A DNA stretch of 15,866 nt from JAIVJN01 sp036732565. Its GTDB lineage: Bacteria; Acidobacteriota; Vicinamibacteria; Vicinamibacterales; UBA2999. The stretch covers positions 1 through 15,866 of the forward strand of contig DAINCF010000117.1 of the NCBI GenBank assembly GCA_036732565.1, in the 5' to 3' direction. How positions within the stretch are numbered: position 1 is the stretch's first letter; each line of letters starts with the position of its first letter. A program made the position numbers and the translations under genes. Shown here piece by piece: positions 6,357 to 13,123 of this stretch. Below the pieces are notes generated by a model that saw only the letters and a program-made list of their open reading frames with translations, was not told the DNA's origin and did not search any database.

Positions 6357-9149
6357 ATGCGCGCGTCCATCTTCTCGGTTCTTCTGTTCGCGATCCTGAT
6401 CGGTCCCTCGCCGACTGCTGCGCAAGAAGCTCGACTGCGCGGACAGCAGGGCGTCGTCATCGATGAGTCGGGTGGCGTGATCGGCGCTGCCCGATGGCAG
6501 GTGCGCAGCACGCAAGGTGCCGTGCTGCAAGAAGCCGATACGGCGGCCGACGGCACGTTCACCATCGATCCGCTGCCGGCGGGCACCTACTGGCTCGAGG
6601 TGACGGCGCGCCATTTTCGTGCGCGCCGGGTCAGCATCAGACTCGACGATACCCAGACGTCTCCACTGCGCGTGGAACTGAGCCTCGCACCGATGCAGAG
6701 CGATGTCACCGTCACCGCGCAGCGCGGGATGGTCGCGGAGATCGATCGGACCCCTCCGGTCGTGTCGGTGCGCGACGAGGGCGATCGTCGCGGTCGCCCG
6801 TTGGCCACCATCGGCAACGTCCTCGAAGGCGCGACGGGCGTCATGGTGCAGCAGAGCACCTACGGTCAGGTATCGCCGTTCATCCGTGGCCTCACCGGCT
6901 ATCACGTGCTCAACCTGGTCGATGGCGTGCGGTTCAACAACTCGACGTTTCGCTCCGGTCCGAACCAGTATCTGGCCTTCGCGGACCCCAGTCAGGTGGA
7001 GCGGATCGAAGTGATGTCGGGCCCCGCGAGCTCCCAATTCGGCAGCGATGCCCTGGGCGGGGCCATTCAGCTCCTCACGCCGGCGCTGGGATTCGGCGGC
7101 GCGGCCGGACGCCCGGTGGCCGGTGACGCGACGCTCTTCGGCGGCAGCGCGGATCAGTCGATCGGCGCGGATGCCGGGCTCTTCCTCCGCGGGCGCTTCG
7201 CGTCCTGGACGATCGGCGGCGCGAGACGCCGGCTCGACGATCTCCGCGCCGGCGGCGGGACCGATTCGCGTCACGCGCTCCGTCGCTTCTTCGGGCTCGG
7301 CGACGAGGAGCTACGCGATGTCACGGGCGATCGGCAGATCGACACCGGCTTCACCCAGTCCTCGTTCCACACCAAGGTCGCGGCACGCCTCGGCGCGCAG
7401 CAGAACCTGACGCTGTGGTATCAGCGGAGCGCGCAAGAAGACGTCCGTGGCTACAAGGATCTGTGGGGCGGGCTCGGGCGACTCCGGTCCGATTTCGATC
7501 CGCAGCGCTTGCAGTTCGGCTATGCCCGCTACGAGCGGCTCGGCGTCGGTCCGCTCGATTGGGTGAGTGGCACCTTCTCGGTCAACGGACAGGACGACGG
7601 CTCGGCTCGCCAGGGTCTGCGGTTCACCGATCGCGTGGTGCGCGACGATGTCCGGGTCGATGCGCTGGGCTACGCGCTGCAAGCCGGCGCACGCCTCGCC
7701 GATCGGCACAATCTCGTGTTCGGCGGCGAGATCTACGACGAGAGCGTGGATGCGCGTCGGGATGAGACAGTTCCACAGACGGGCGTGATCGAACAGAAGC
7801 GTCCGCTGTACCCGAACGGATCGGGATATCGGACCAGCGGTGTCTTCATTCAAGACGTGGTGGACCTCGTGCGCGGCGACCAGGGCTCGGCGCTGACGGC
7901 GCATCTCGGGGGGCGGTTCACGCGTGTCAACGTCACGACCGATGCCGCGAGCAACGTCAGCGACCTTGGCCAGAGCTTCGGGGTGGTCGACTCCGAACGA
8001 AGCTATCAGGACTGGACGTTCAACACCGGTGTGATCTGGACCGTGAACCCAGTTCTGAGCATCAACGCGCTGGTCGGTCGGGGCTTTCGTGCGCCGAACC
8101 TCAACGATCTGGGAGCGCTGGGCCTGAACGATCTCGGCTACGAGATCCCGTCAGAATCAGCCATCGCCTCCGGGGCGCTCATCGGCGCGAGCGATGGCGA
8201 GGGCGTCGCGTCTACCGGAAGACCCGTCGACAGCCTGACGTCCGAGTCGCTCTTCAACTACGAGCTCGGGACCACCGTGAACTGGCGGCGTGTTCACGGG
8301 CGCGTGCACGTGTTCGACGCCGAGTTGAAGGACCCCATCGTCAGGCGCACGCTGCTGTTTCCTGCCGCGAACGTGCCATCGGCGCTGGCCGGCCTCCCGG
8401 TCACGCCGATCGCGCCGACAGCGGGGCAGCGCGATCAAGGGGTTGTCGGCGTGGCGACGACATTCGATCCGCGAGCCGTGAAGGCGTTCGTCAACGATGG
8501 CCGTGCGCGCTACCGCGGCGTCGACGCGCTGTTCCGCTATCGCGTGTCGACCCGCTGGTCGGCGGAAGCCAACTACTCGTATCTCAGCGGTCACGACCTG
8601 GATCCGGAGCGTCCGGTGCGGCGCCTGCCGCCGCAGCAAGGCTTCGCCGCCCTGCGCTATCAGCCCGGCGGTCTGCTCTCGTGGATCGAGGCGAGCGCGG
8701 CCTTCAGCGGTGCACAGGAGAAGCTGAGCGGCGGCGACATCACCGACGAGCGCATCGGCGCGTCGCGATCGCGCAACGACATCACCAGCTTCTTTCAGGG
8801 CGGGCTCGTCAGGCCGTACATCGCGCCTGGCGGCGACGGTCAGCTCGGCACGGCCGATGATCTGTTCGGACCGACAGGCGAAACTCTTGCTCAGGTTCGT
8901 AATCGCGTGCTGCCGATCGGCGCCACCATCAACGGCGTCACCATCGTCGATGACGCCACCCGCGTGCCGCTCTACACACAAACGCGCGGGTTCGTGTCGG
9001 TCAACCTGCGTTCGAGCCTCGCGCTTACGGAGCGCATCGATCTGATGCTGGCCCTGATGAACGTCTTCGATCGCAACTACCGCACGCACGGATCTGGCGT
9101 CGACGCTCCGGGTCTGAACGCCTTCGCGTCGGTCAGAGTGTCGTACTGA
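6357..9149 (+). CDS. TonB-dependent outer-membrane receptor with carboxypeptidase-regulatory-like N-terminal domain
   Basis: A complete 930-residue receptor. Residues 1-23 are a signal peptide (MRAS, a hydrophobic core, then PTAAQ). Residues about 28-110 look like a carboxypeptidase-regulatory-like domain (DESGGVIGAARWQV, ADGTFTIDPLPAGTYWLEVTA). DVTVTAQRG at about 120 could be the TonB box. The plug follows (about 135-245) with FIRGLTGYHVLNLVDGVRFN, RSGPNQYLAF, VERIEVMSGPASSQFGSDAL and GGAIQLLTP. The remainder is a beta-barrel ending in a strand with a terminal Tyr, as outer-membrane barrels do. The plug wording resembles receptors annotated for haem/haemoglobin, but that does not establish the ligand. 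No TonB/ExbBD or uptake genes lie in the window. The start is the ATG preceding the signal peptide; no strong Shine-Dalgarno is visible. Antisense open frames of up to about 440 codons here are shadows of high GC. Confidence 0.94.
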   Translation: MRASIFSVLLFAILIGPSPTAAQEARLRGQQGVVIDESGGVIGAARWQVRSTQGAVLQEADTAADGTFTIDPLPAGTYWLEVTARHFRARRVSIRLDDTQTSPLRVELSLAPMQSDVTVTAQRGMVAEIDRTPPVVSVRDEGDRRGRPLATIGNVLEGATGVMVQQSTYGQVSPFIRGLTGYHVLNLVDGVRFNNSTFRSGPNQYLAFADPSQVERIEVMSGPASSQFGSDALGGAIQLLTPALGFGGAAGRPVAGDATLFGGSADQSIGADAGLFLRGRFASWTIGGARRRLDDLRAGGGTDSRHALRRFFGLGDEELRDVTGDRQIDTGFTQSSFHTKVAARLGAQQNLTLWYQRSAQEDVRGYKDLWGGLGRLRSDFDPQRLQFGYARYERLGVGPLDWVSGTFSVNGQDDGSARQGLRFTDRVVRDDVRVDALGYALQAGARLADRHNLVFGGEIYDESVDARRDETVPQTGVIEQKRPLYPNGSGYRTSGVFIQDVVDLVRGDQGSALTAHLGGRFTRVNVTTDAASNVSDLGQSFGVVDSERSYQDWTFNTGVIWTVNPVLSINALVGRGFRAPNLNDLGALGLNDLGYEIPSESAIASGALIGASDGEGVASTGRPVDSLTSESLFNYELGTTVNWRRVHGRVHVFDAELKDPIVRRTLLFPAANVPSALAGLPVTPIAPTAGQRDQGVVGVATTFDPRAVKAFVNDGRARYRGVDALFRYRVSTRWSAEANYSYLSGHDLDPERPVRRLPPQQGFAALRYQPGGLLSWIEASAAFSGAQEKLSGGDITDERIGASRSRNDITSFFQGGLVRPYIAPGGDGQLGTADDLFGPTGETLAQVRNRVLPIGATINGVTIVDDATRVPLYTQTRGFVSVNLRSSLALTERIDLMLALMNVFDRNYRTHGSGVDAPGLNAFASVRVSY

Positions 9150-9195
9150 CGCGCCCGATCACCGCGTGGCGTGCCCTTACGTCGACGCCAACGGT

Positions 9196-9588
9196 TCACG
9201 GCTGATGCAGGACAGCTCCGCGCTCGTCGAACAGCTTTTTCAGAATGGAACGATGGCATCGTTCCTCATGCTCGCAGTAGCACCCAACAGAGAAGTTGGT
9301 CTGACGCGAGAACGCGGCCAGGAGATCGAGAACTCTTGTCGCCTCTGGCGACTTCATCTCGGCACGATATCGTCGCTCGAACGTCTTCCAAGTTCGTTCG
9401 TCCTGCGCTTGCTGGCCGAACGTGACCAGCTTTTGGCTGGGAGCCAGTATTGGTAGCCAGACATCGTAGAAGTCGAGGCGAGCAATGTCCGCTTTGGCCA
9501 CCCCGCGGGGCGGTCGTCGAACAGTACCGAGGCGCAGACCTTCCTTGGTCTGTCGCGGAGACCCGAGCCTTACGACTGCAATCGGCAC
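9196..9588 (-). CDS. DUF488 family protein
   Basis: A 130-residue protein of the DUF488 family, at the usual short length. Evidence is the order RLGSPRQTKEGLRLGTVRRP (7-26), FYDVWLPILAPS (40-51), WKTFERRYRAEMKSPE (67-82), and the C-terminal SVGCYCEHEERCHRSIL (100-116), which has Cys103, Cys105, Cys111 and His112 that could bind metal or take part in redox chemistry. Biochemical function is unknown. The start is GTG at 9588: GAGGGAG lies eight bases upstream on the minus strand. It converges on the TonB receptor gene, with 46 bp between the stops and no clear terminator hairpin. A long inverted repeat lies just upstream of its 5' end. Confidence 0.85.
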   Translation of the reverse strand: MPIAVVRLGSPRQTKEGLRLGTVRRPPRGVAKADIARLDFYDVWLPILAPSQKLVTFGQQAQDERTWKTFERRYRAEMKSPEATRVLDLLAAFSRQTNFSVGCYCEHEERCHRSILKKLFDERGAVLHQP

Positions 9589-9629
9589 GTCTGATGCTCC
9601 CTCACACCGTAGAGCACGTTTGCGAAATT

Positions 9630-9716
9630 GTACGTAGCGCAGGCCTTCAGGCCTGCCTCAGCGGTGGGAGCCGGCCTACCGCCGTGTTGGCAGGCCTGAA
9701 GGCCTGCGCTACGTAC
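9630..9716. repeat. REP-like palindromic element with perfect 28-bp inverted arms
   Basis: The arms at 9630-9657 and 9689-9716 are exact reverse complements over 28 bp, separated by 31 bp. Each arm also contains its own inner palindrome, GCAGGCC-TTCA-GGCCTGC. The spacer has GCGGTGGG pairing with CCTACCGC except for one G-T. The DNA or RNA could therefore fold as one long hairpin or as a branched structure. It lies between the DUF488 start and the stop of the PQQ-propeller gene, outside any supported gene. I recall this GGCCTTCAGGCC-type element as a dispersed repeat in Acidobacteriota genomes, but a copy count cannot be made here. It could terminate or protect the 3' end of the PQQ-gene transcript. 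No T-run follows, so a classic intrinsic terminator is not supported. Confidence 0.9.
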
Positions 9717-9742
9717 GCTGTCGGTAATTCCGCAACGCGCTC

Positions 9743-11653
9743 TCAGCGATTCGCAAGGGGTAGCCGAAATGCCGCCATCTCTTCGCCGTTGCGTACGAGC
9801 AGGACATCGCCGACCACTACTGGATGGTTCCACGTCTTGCCCTCGAGCGCCGGAAAGCGTGCGACCTCAGTGAATTTGTCCGGCGTCGCGCTGACCAGCG
9901 CGAGCTCTCCCTCCTCCGACAGCACGAGGAGCACGTCCTGATCGGGCAGCAGCACCAGCTGGCCGCTGCCGTAGCGTCCACCCTTCCACTTCCGCGTGCC
10001 GTCCTCCAGATCGATGCACGCGAGAATGCTGCCATCGAAGCCGTACGCATGTCCCTCGTGCACGACGAAGTCGTTGAAGTACGGCTTCAGCCCATTCGAC
10101 GTCCAGCGCTCTTCGACGCTCCATCCGCTGGTCCCGCGTGCGATCGCCAGGCGACGCGTGCCGGTGCCTCCCGTCGACGCGATGGCGTTGATCACGATGT
10201 CGCCGTTCGCCATCACCGCTGGCTGCACGATAGCGCCGGGCGCCCATTCATGCTTCCAGAGCACGGCGCCATCGGCTGGCGCGACGCCGAGCGCACCCGG
10301 TCCGCCCAACAGCACGATCTGAACAGCGCCGTCGATGGTCGCTCGATGCGGCGAGCTGTAGCTGCCGCCATAGGAGGGGCCCCGCCAACGCGAATCGCCG
10401 GTGACGACGTCGTAGCCGGCGAGTGTGCCCGCGGCGGCGACGATCACGACATCGTCGATCACTAAAGGCGAACTGGTGAAGCCCCAGTCCGGAACCCGTC
10501 GGCCGGTGTCGGAGGCAACGTTGCGCGACCACACGACCGCGCCCGTGCTGGCGTCGAGCGCATTCAGGATTCCCGTCGCACCAAAGCTGTAGACGTGATC
10601 GTGGCTGATCGTCGGCGTCCCTCGAGGACCGGCGCCGCCATTCGACTCCCAGAACCGCACCGTGTCGCGATGTCTCCACACCGGCTCGCCGGTGCTCACG
10701 CTGTAAGCCGAGACGACCTCGTCGTCACCGCGCTGTTCCTGCGTGTAGAGCAGATCGCCGCGCACCGCGAACGAGGACCAGCCTGGACCGATCGGGCGTC
10801 GCCACAACTCGGTCGGCGGTGACGAGGACCAGTTCGTATCGATCCGCACGCCGCGCACCACGCCGTTGCGCTCGGGTCCGCGAAAGCCTGGCCATGCGAT
10901 CGTTGCGGCGACTGCAGCCGGCGGACGCGCCGCTGTGTTCTCGATGGCTTCGGCAGCAATCGGCTCCTTGGAATGCACCGGGGAATCGGCCCGTGGGCCG
11001 GTCGCGGGTCCAGGTCCGCCTGAAGGCGGACCCCACGCCGGACTCTGCAACGCCGGACTCTGTAACGTGCTCGTGGCAGTAGCTGCAGGTGCCGGAATCT
11101 CTGGGAGGGCCTTGGGTTCGTCGCGGGCCTGGGCGAGGAGCCGATCTTCGGCGGTTGGCGTCCATCGCCACGCGAGATCCGAACCGCCGCCAAGAATGCC
11201 GTTGGTGCGGATGAGGGTCCAGAATCCGCAGCCGAGTGCAATGGCCGCGACCATCGCCGCCCACCGAGCAGCGCCCGAGAGACGACGGCTGGCCGCCGCC
11301 CAGGCGACGAACGCGAGGCTCAACGTCGTCGGGATGGCGTAGACGAAGAACATCCCTCCCATCATCCCGTTCTGAATCGACTCGTGGGTGAGGGGGCGGA
11401 TGGCGACGATCGCCACGATCATGATGAGGATGGCGCCGACGCGCTCGGGCCACGGCGCCCGGCTGAAGAACAGCCACCAGACGACGACGGCCACGCCGCC
11501 GAAGAGGCCGCCGACGATGGCAAAGAGCATCGCGTCGGGCGCGACGAGGGGGAGGACGAATCGTGCGAGCACCAGCAGGATCGCGATGACCACGCCGGGC
11601 CAGAGACGGAGTGGTTTCCGCGGAGTCGGTTCGCCGGATGGTGCGGTGGACAT
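9743..11653 (-). CDS. Membrane-anchored PQQ-type beta-propeller protein (BamB-like repeats)
   Basis: A 636-residue protein in two parts. Residues about 20-150 contain five hydrophobic segments (near 20-37, 41-63, 71-86, 97-117, 131-150). A low-complexity linker runs from about 175 to 250, and the rest is a PQQ-like/BamB-type propeller. The propeller opens with WPGFRGPERNGVV (254-266) and repeats blade motifs such as VSAYSVSTGEPVWRHR, LNALDASTGAVVWSRN and LACIDLEDGTRKWKG. An outward-facing propeller on an inner-membrane anchor is the simplest reading. Such modules bind ligands or partner proteins, and a true PQQ enzyme is not implied. The open frame extends 106 codons further upstream, but that part overlaps the next gene and has arginine-rich shadow composition. 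ATG at 11653 begins a sensible N-terminus. Two operator-like dyads sit just before it. The linker (197-214) is encoded by a tandem repeat and a palindrome. Confidence 0.87.
   Translation of the reverse strand: MSTAPSGEPTPRKPLRLWPGVVIAILLVLARFVLPLVAPDAMLFAIVGGLFGGVAVVVWWLFFSRAPWPERVGAILIMIVAIVAIRPLTHESIQNGMMGGMFFVYAIPTTLSLAFVAWAAASRRLSGAARWAAMVAAIALGCGFWTLIRTNGILGGGSDLAWRWTPTAEDRLLAQARDEPKALPEIPAPAATATSTLQSPALQSPAWGPPSGGPGPATGPRADSPVHSKEPIAAEAIENTAARPPAAVAATIAWPGFRGPERNGVVRGVRIDTNWSSSPPTELWRRPIGPGWSSFAVRGDLLYTQEQRGDDEVVSAYSVSTGEPVWRHRDTVRFWESNGGAGPRGTPTISHDHVYSFGATGILNALDASTGAVVWSRNVASDTGRRVPDWGFTSSPLVIDDVVIVAAAGTLAGYDVVTGDSRWRGPSYGGSYSSPHRATIDGAVQIVLLGGPGALGVAPADGAVLWKHEWAPGAIVQPAVMANGDIVINAIASTGGTGTRRLAIARGTSGWSVEERWTSNGLKPYFNDFVVHEGHAYGFDGSILACIDLEDGTRKWKGGRYGSGQLVLLPDQDVLLVLSEEGELALVSATPDKFTEVARFPALEGKTWNHPVVVGDVLLVRNGEEMAAFRLPLANR
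11013..11032. repeat. Palindrome GGTCCGCC-TGAA-GGCGGACC inside the PQQ-protein linker
   Basis: A perfect 8-bp stem with a TGAA loop lies in frame inside the coding region and encodes residues 208-214 (GPPSGGP). I recall the same palindrome as a dispersed intergenic repeat in Acidobacteriota. It shares the TGAA/TTCA loop with the element at 9630-9716. This looks like a repeat tolerated in a disordered linker between the membrane and propeller domains. Confidence 0.75.
11035..11064 (-). repeat. 15-bp tandem direct repeat encoding LQSPA twice
   Basis: ACGCCGGACTCTGCA (11035-11049) and ACGCCGGACTCTGTA (11050-11064) are adjacent copies differing at one base. They encode LQSPA-LQSPA at residues 197-206 of the propeller protein, directly beside the palindrome at 11013. 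Length 15 keeps the frame, so copy number could vary without disrupting the gene. Confidence 0.85.
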
Positions 11654-11656
11654 GGT

Positions 11657-11695
11657 CGTAGACAATCTACATCCCTTAGACGTAGACCATCTACG
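11657..11695. promoter_or_regulatory. Pair of CGTAGA-NNN-TCTAC dyads upstream of the PQQ-protein gene
   Basis: Two dyads: CGTAGA-CCA-TCTACG at 11681-11695 (perfect) and CGTAGA-CAA-TCTACA at 11657-11671 (5 of 6 pairs). Their centres are 24 bp apart. The inner one ends three bases before the ATG at 11653, and both lie in the 62-bp gap between two same-strand genes. On the minus strand the inner dyad contains TAGATT, a plausible -10 with a very short leader. Such paired dyads over a promoter suggest a dimeric repressor. The general layout recalls BlaI/MecI-family operators (known core TACA-NN-TGTA), but the half-site differs and no such repressor is encoded in the window, so the cognate factor is unknown. 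Confidence 0.65.
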
Positions 11696-11715
11696 GCGTG
11701 TTCCCCGCCTCGCTC

Positions 11716-12927
11716 TCAGGGCGATGGCACCCGTTTTACCCAGGTTTCGACGAAGGAGATCGGCGTTTCGGCTGGATCGGCGACACCGTCCCTCCTCATC
11801 GCGTCTGAGGATTCCGGCTTCCGCCGTTGCGGTGCTGACTTCCGCATCATGTGGCTGGCGACGTTCACCGCCTGCGCAAGCCTGAGGCCGTGGCGGCGGA
11901 ATGAACCCGCTCGCTCGCCGGCCAGCTTCGCCTCGTACTCGATGATTTCGGACGATTGGAGGACCAGGCACACGAGATGTGCGAAATGGGCGTCGATCGT
12001 CGCCCTCAGATTGGTCGAGGGCGGCAAGCCGCGTATCGCCACCTCGAGGAGGGCAGCGGCCATGTGATAGGCAGCCGGGCGAAATGCCCGGCCGCGTTTG
12101 GCGATGTAGACACTGCCGTCATGTCCAATCGCCTCCACGCTCATGAGGCCCAGCGAGCTGAGCGACGAGATGTCGGAGACGCTCAGACCACGGCTGCCAG
12201 GGTGGTTGTGCACGACCGTCAGGCCGGCGTCGGGCGTCGCTATCGCCAGCGAGACTTCAGCGTCGAAGAGAACAACACCGGGAAGGCCATCGATGACGGA
12301 GAGCCAGCGACCGTTCGGTGCCAGGAGGATCATCCGCTCGCGAGCCGGCGCCGCGTGGTCGGTGGTCCGGTGCTGAAGGAGCGCTCCGGCCAGCAAGACA
12401 ACGTCGCGAGGACTGAGCGTGGGCTCGTTCGATGCGTGAGCCGCATCCGCCGCGGAGCCACGGGCAGGATGCGGTGTCGGCGACCAGGCGTGACCGACCT
12501 GATGCGCCACGCTTCGCGCCAGCACCTCTGCCGGTTCGCGATTCATCGCGGCGGCCGTTGATTGTACCCACGCAAGGGAGATTGAGAATCGGCGAGCGCC
12601 GTCCCCCAGGCGTATGGCACCGCGACACGATGCTCCAGAGGGCGAATGCCAATCGGCGACCAGCACGATGTCGAGGTCACCCGGCGCTTGGGGTGGGCCA
12701 CACGCGACGGCGTCGCCGAGCTCGCCGCATTCGATCCATGTGAGCCGGATGCCTGCGCCTGCGAGAATCGTGGTGACCCTCGCATTGACGTCTGCGACGA
12801 GCGGGGGTGCCAGGGTCTGTGCAGCATGCAGCCGCACCCGCACTTCGACCTCGGTGTATCCGGTCCATATCGGCGCCTCGGTCCGGATCATCAGCGCAGC
12901 GAGCATCGCGAGACCGAATGTCTCCAC
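11716..12927 (-). CDS. Two-domain protein: degenerate metalloprotease-like half fused to JAB/MPN-like half
   Basis: A 403-residue protein not recognised as a whole. Residues about 1-20 are moderately hydrophobic and may be an export signal. Residues about 25-190 have the layout of a small protease-like family I recall from Acidobacteriota: VEVRVRLHAA, an alpha-helix leading to AGIRLTWIECGE, a cysteine near CGPP, then RSVAHQVGHAW (139-149), where HExxH would be expected but Gln replaces the catalytic Glu. The C-terminal half has TVVHNHPGSRGLSVSDISSL (237-256). HNHP plus SxxD resembles the JAMM metal site of JAB/MPN/RadC-like domains, with one residue fewer between His and Ser. GHDGSVYIAKRG follows, as in some of those domains. 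After about 300 it is helical and basic. GTG at 12927 is chosen because GGAGGT (complement of 12935-12940) lies seven bases upstream. It is divergent from the winged-helix gene and 62 bp upstream of the PQQ gene. Confidence 0.7.
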   Translation of the reverse strand: METFGLAMLAALMIRTEAPIWTGYTEVEVRVRLHAAQTLAPPLVADVNARVTTILAGAGIRLTWIECGELGDAVACGPPQAPGDLDIVLVADWHSPSGASCRGAIRLGDGARRFSISLAWVQSTAAAMNREPAEVLARSVAHQVGHAWSPTPHPARGSAADAAHASNEPTLSPRDVVLLAGALLQHRTTDHAAPARERMILLAPNGRWLSVIDGLPGVVLFDAEVSLAIATPDAGLTVVHNHPGSRGLSVSDISSLSSLGLMSVEAIGHDGSVYIAKRGRAFRPAAYHMAAALLEVAIRGLPPSTNLRATIDAHFAHLVCLVLQSSEIIEYEAKLAGERAGSFRRHGLRLAQAVNVASHMMRKSAPQRRKPESSDAMRRDGVADPAETPISFVETWVKRVPSP

Positions 12928-12934
12928 AGCCGCC

Positions 12935-12940
12935 ACCTCC
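12935..12940 (-). promoter_or_regulatory. Shine-Dalgarno deciding the start of the pseudo-protease/JAB-like gene
   Basis: GGAGGT on the minus strand, seven bases before GTG at 12927-12925. The alternative in-frame GTG at 12936 overlaps this motif and is less likely. Confidence 0.65.
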
Positions 12941-12981
12941 GTTGGGTGGCCCCACGCTGTGGCTTCCGGGACGGCCGTTCA

Positions 12982-13036
12982 ATGGCGCGGACCTGACGCG
13001 GCGCTGACGACGCGCTGACGCGTGGATGACGATGTA
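12982..13036 (+). promoter_or_regulatory. Array of TGACG direct repeats at 11-bp spacing (candidate OmpR/PhoB-type operator)
   Basis: CTGACG occurs at 12993, 13004 and 13015, and ATGACG at 13026, each exactly 11 bp apart. A degenerate ATGGCG at 12982 keeps the same register. Between hexamers are five non-conserved GC-rich bases. Direct repeats of about 6-7 bp at 11-bp spacing are the established geometry of OmpR/PhoB winged-helix operators (for example the Pho box). The gene starting at 13124 encodes a protein with just such a DNA-binding domain. The array is in the divergent region, about 90 bp from its start and about 65 bp from the start of the minus-strand gene, so it could control both. 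Autoregulation is inference. A simple tandem repeat without function is the alternative. Confidence 0.6.
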
Positions 13037-13123
13037 AGTGCCTGAGACCTGGAGAGTTGTGGCCGCTGCAGACGCAGTCGCATTCAGGTGTAGGATGAAG
13101 CTCCCAAGGCAACAAGGCTGCAC

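Noticed and set aside
5949..7274. 441-codon open frame antisense to the TonB receptor and pirin promoter region
   Set aside because: Composition is Arg/Ala/His-rich without any recognisable motif, and it lies opposite a well-supported receptor; typical high-GC shadow.
8157..9089. 310-codon antisense frame within the TonB receptor
   Set aside because: Shadow of the receptor barrel codons; no motif.
9630..9716. Intrinsic terminator or miniature inverted-repeat transposon
   Set aside because: No T-run follows on either strand and no target duplication flanks the arms; a REP-like element is the more cautious call.
11654..11971. N-terminal 106-codon extension of the PQQ-propeller frame
   Set aside because: It overlaps the end of the upstream gene, covers the two dyads, and reads as Arg-rich noise; ATG at 11653 gives a sensible membrane-protein N-terminus.
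12982..13036. CRISPR-like array
   Set aside because: Repeats are 6 bp at 11-bp spacing, far too short for a CRISPR array; operator geometry fits better.
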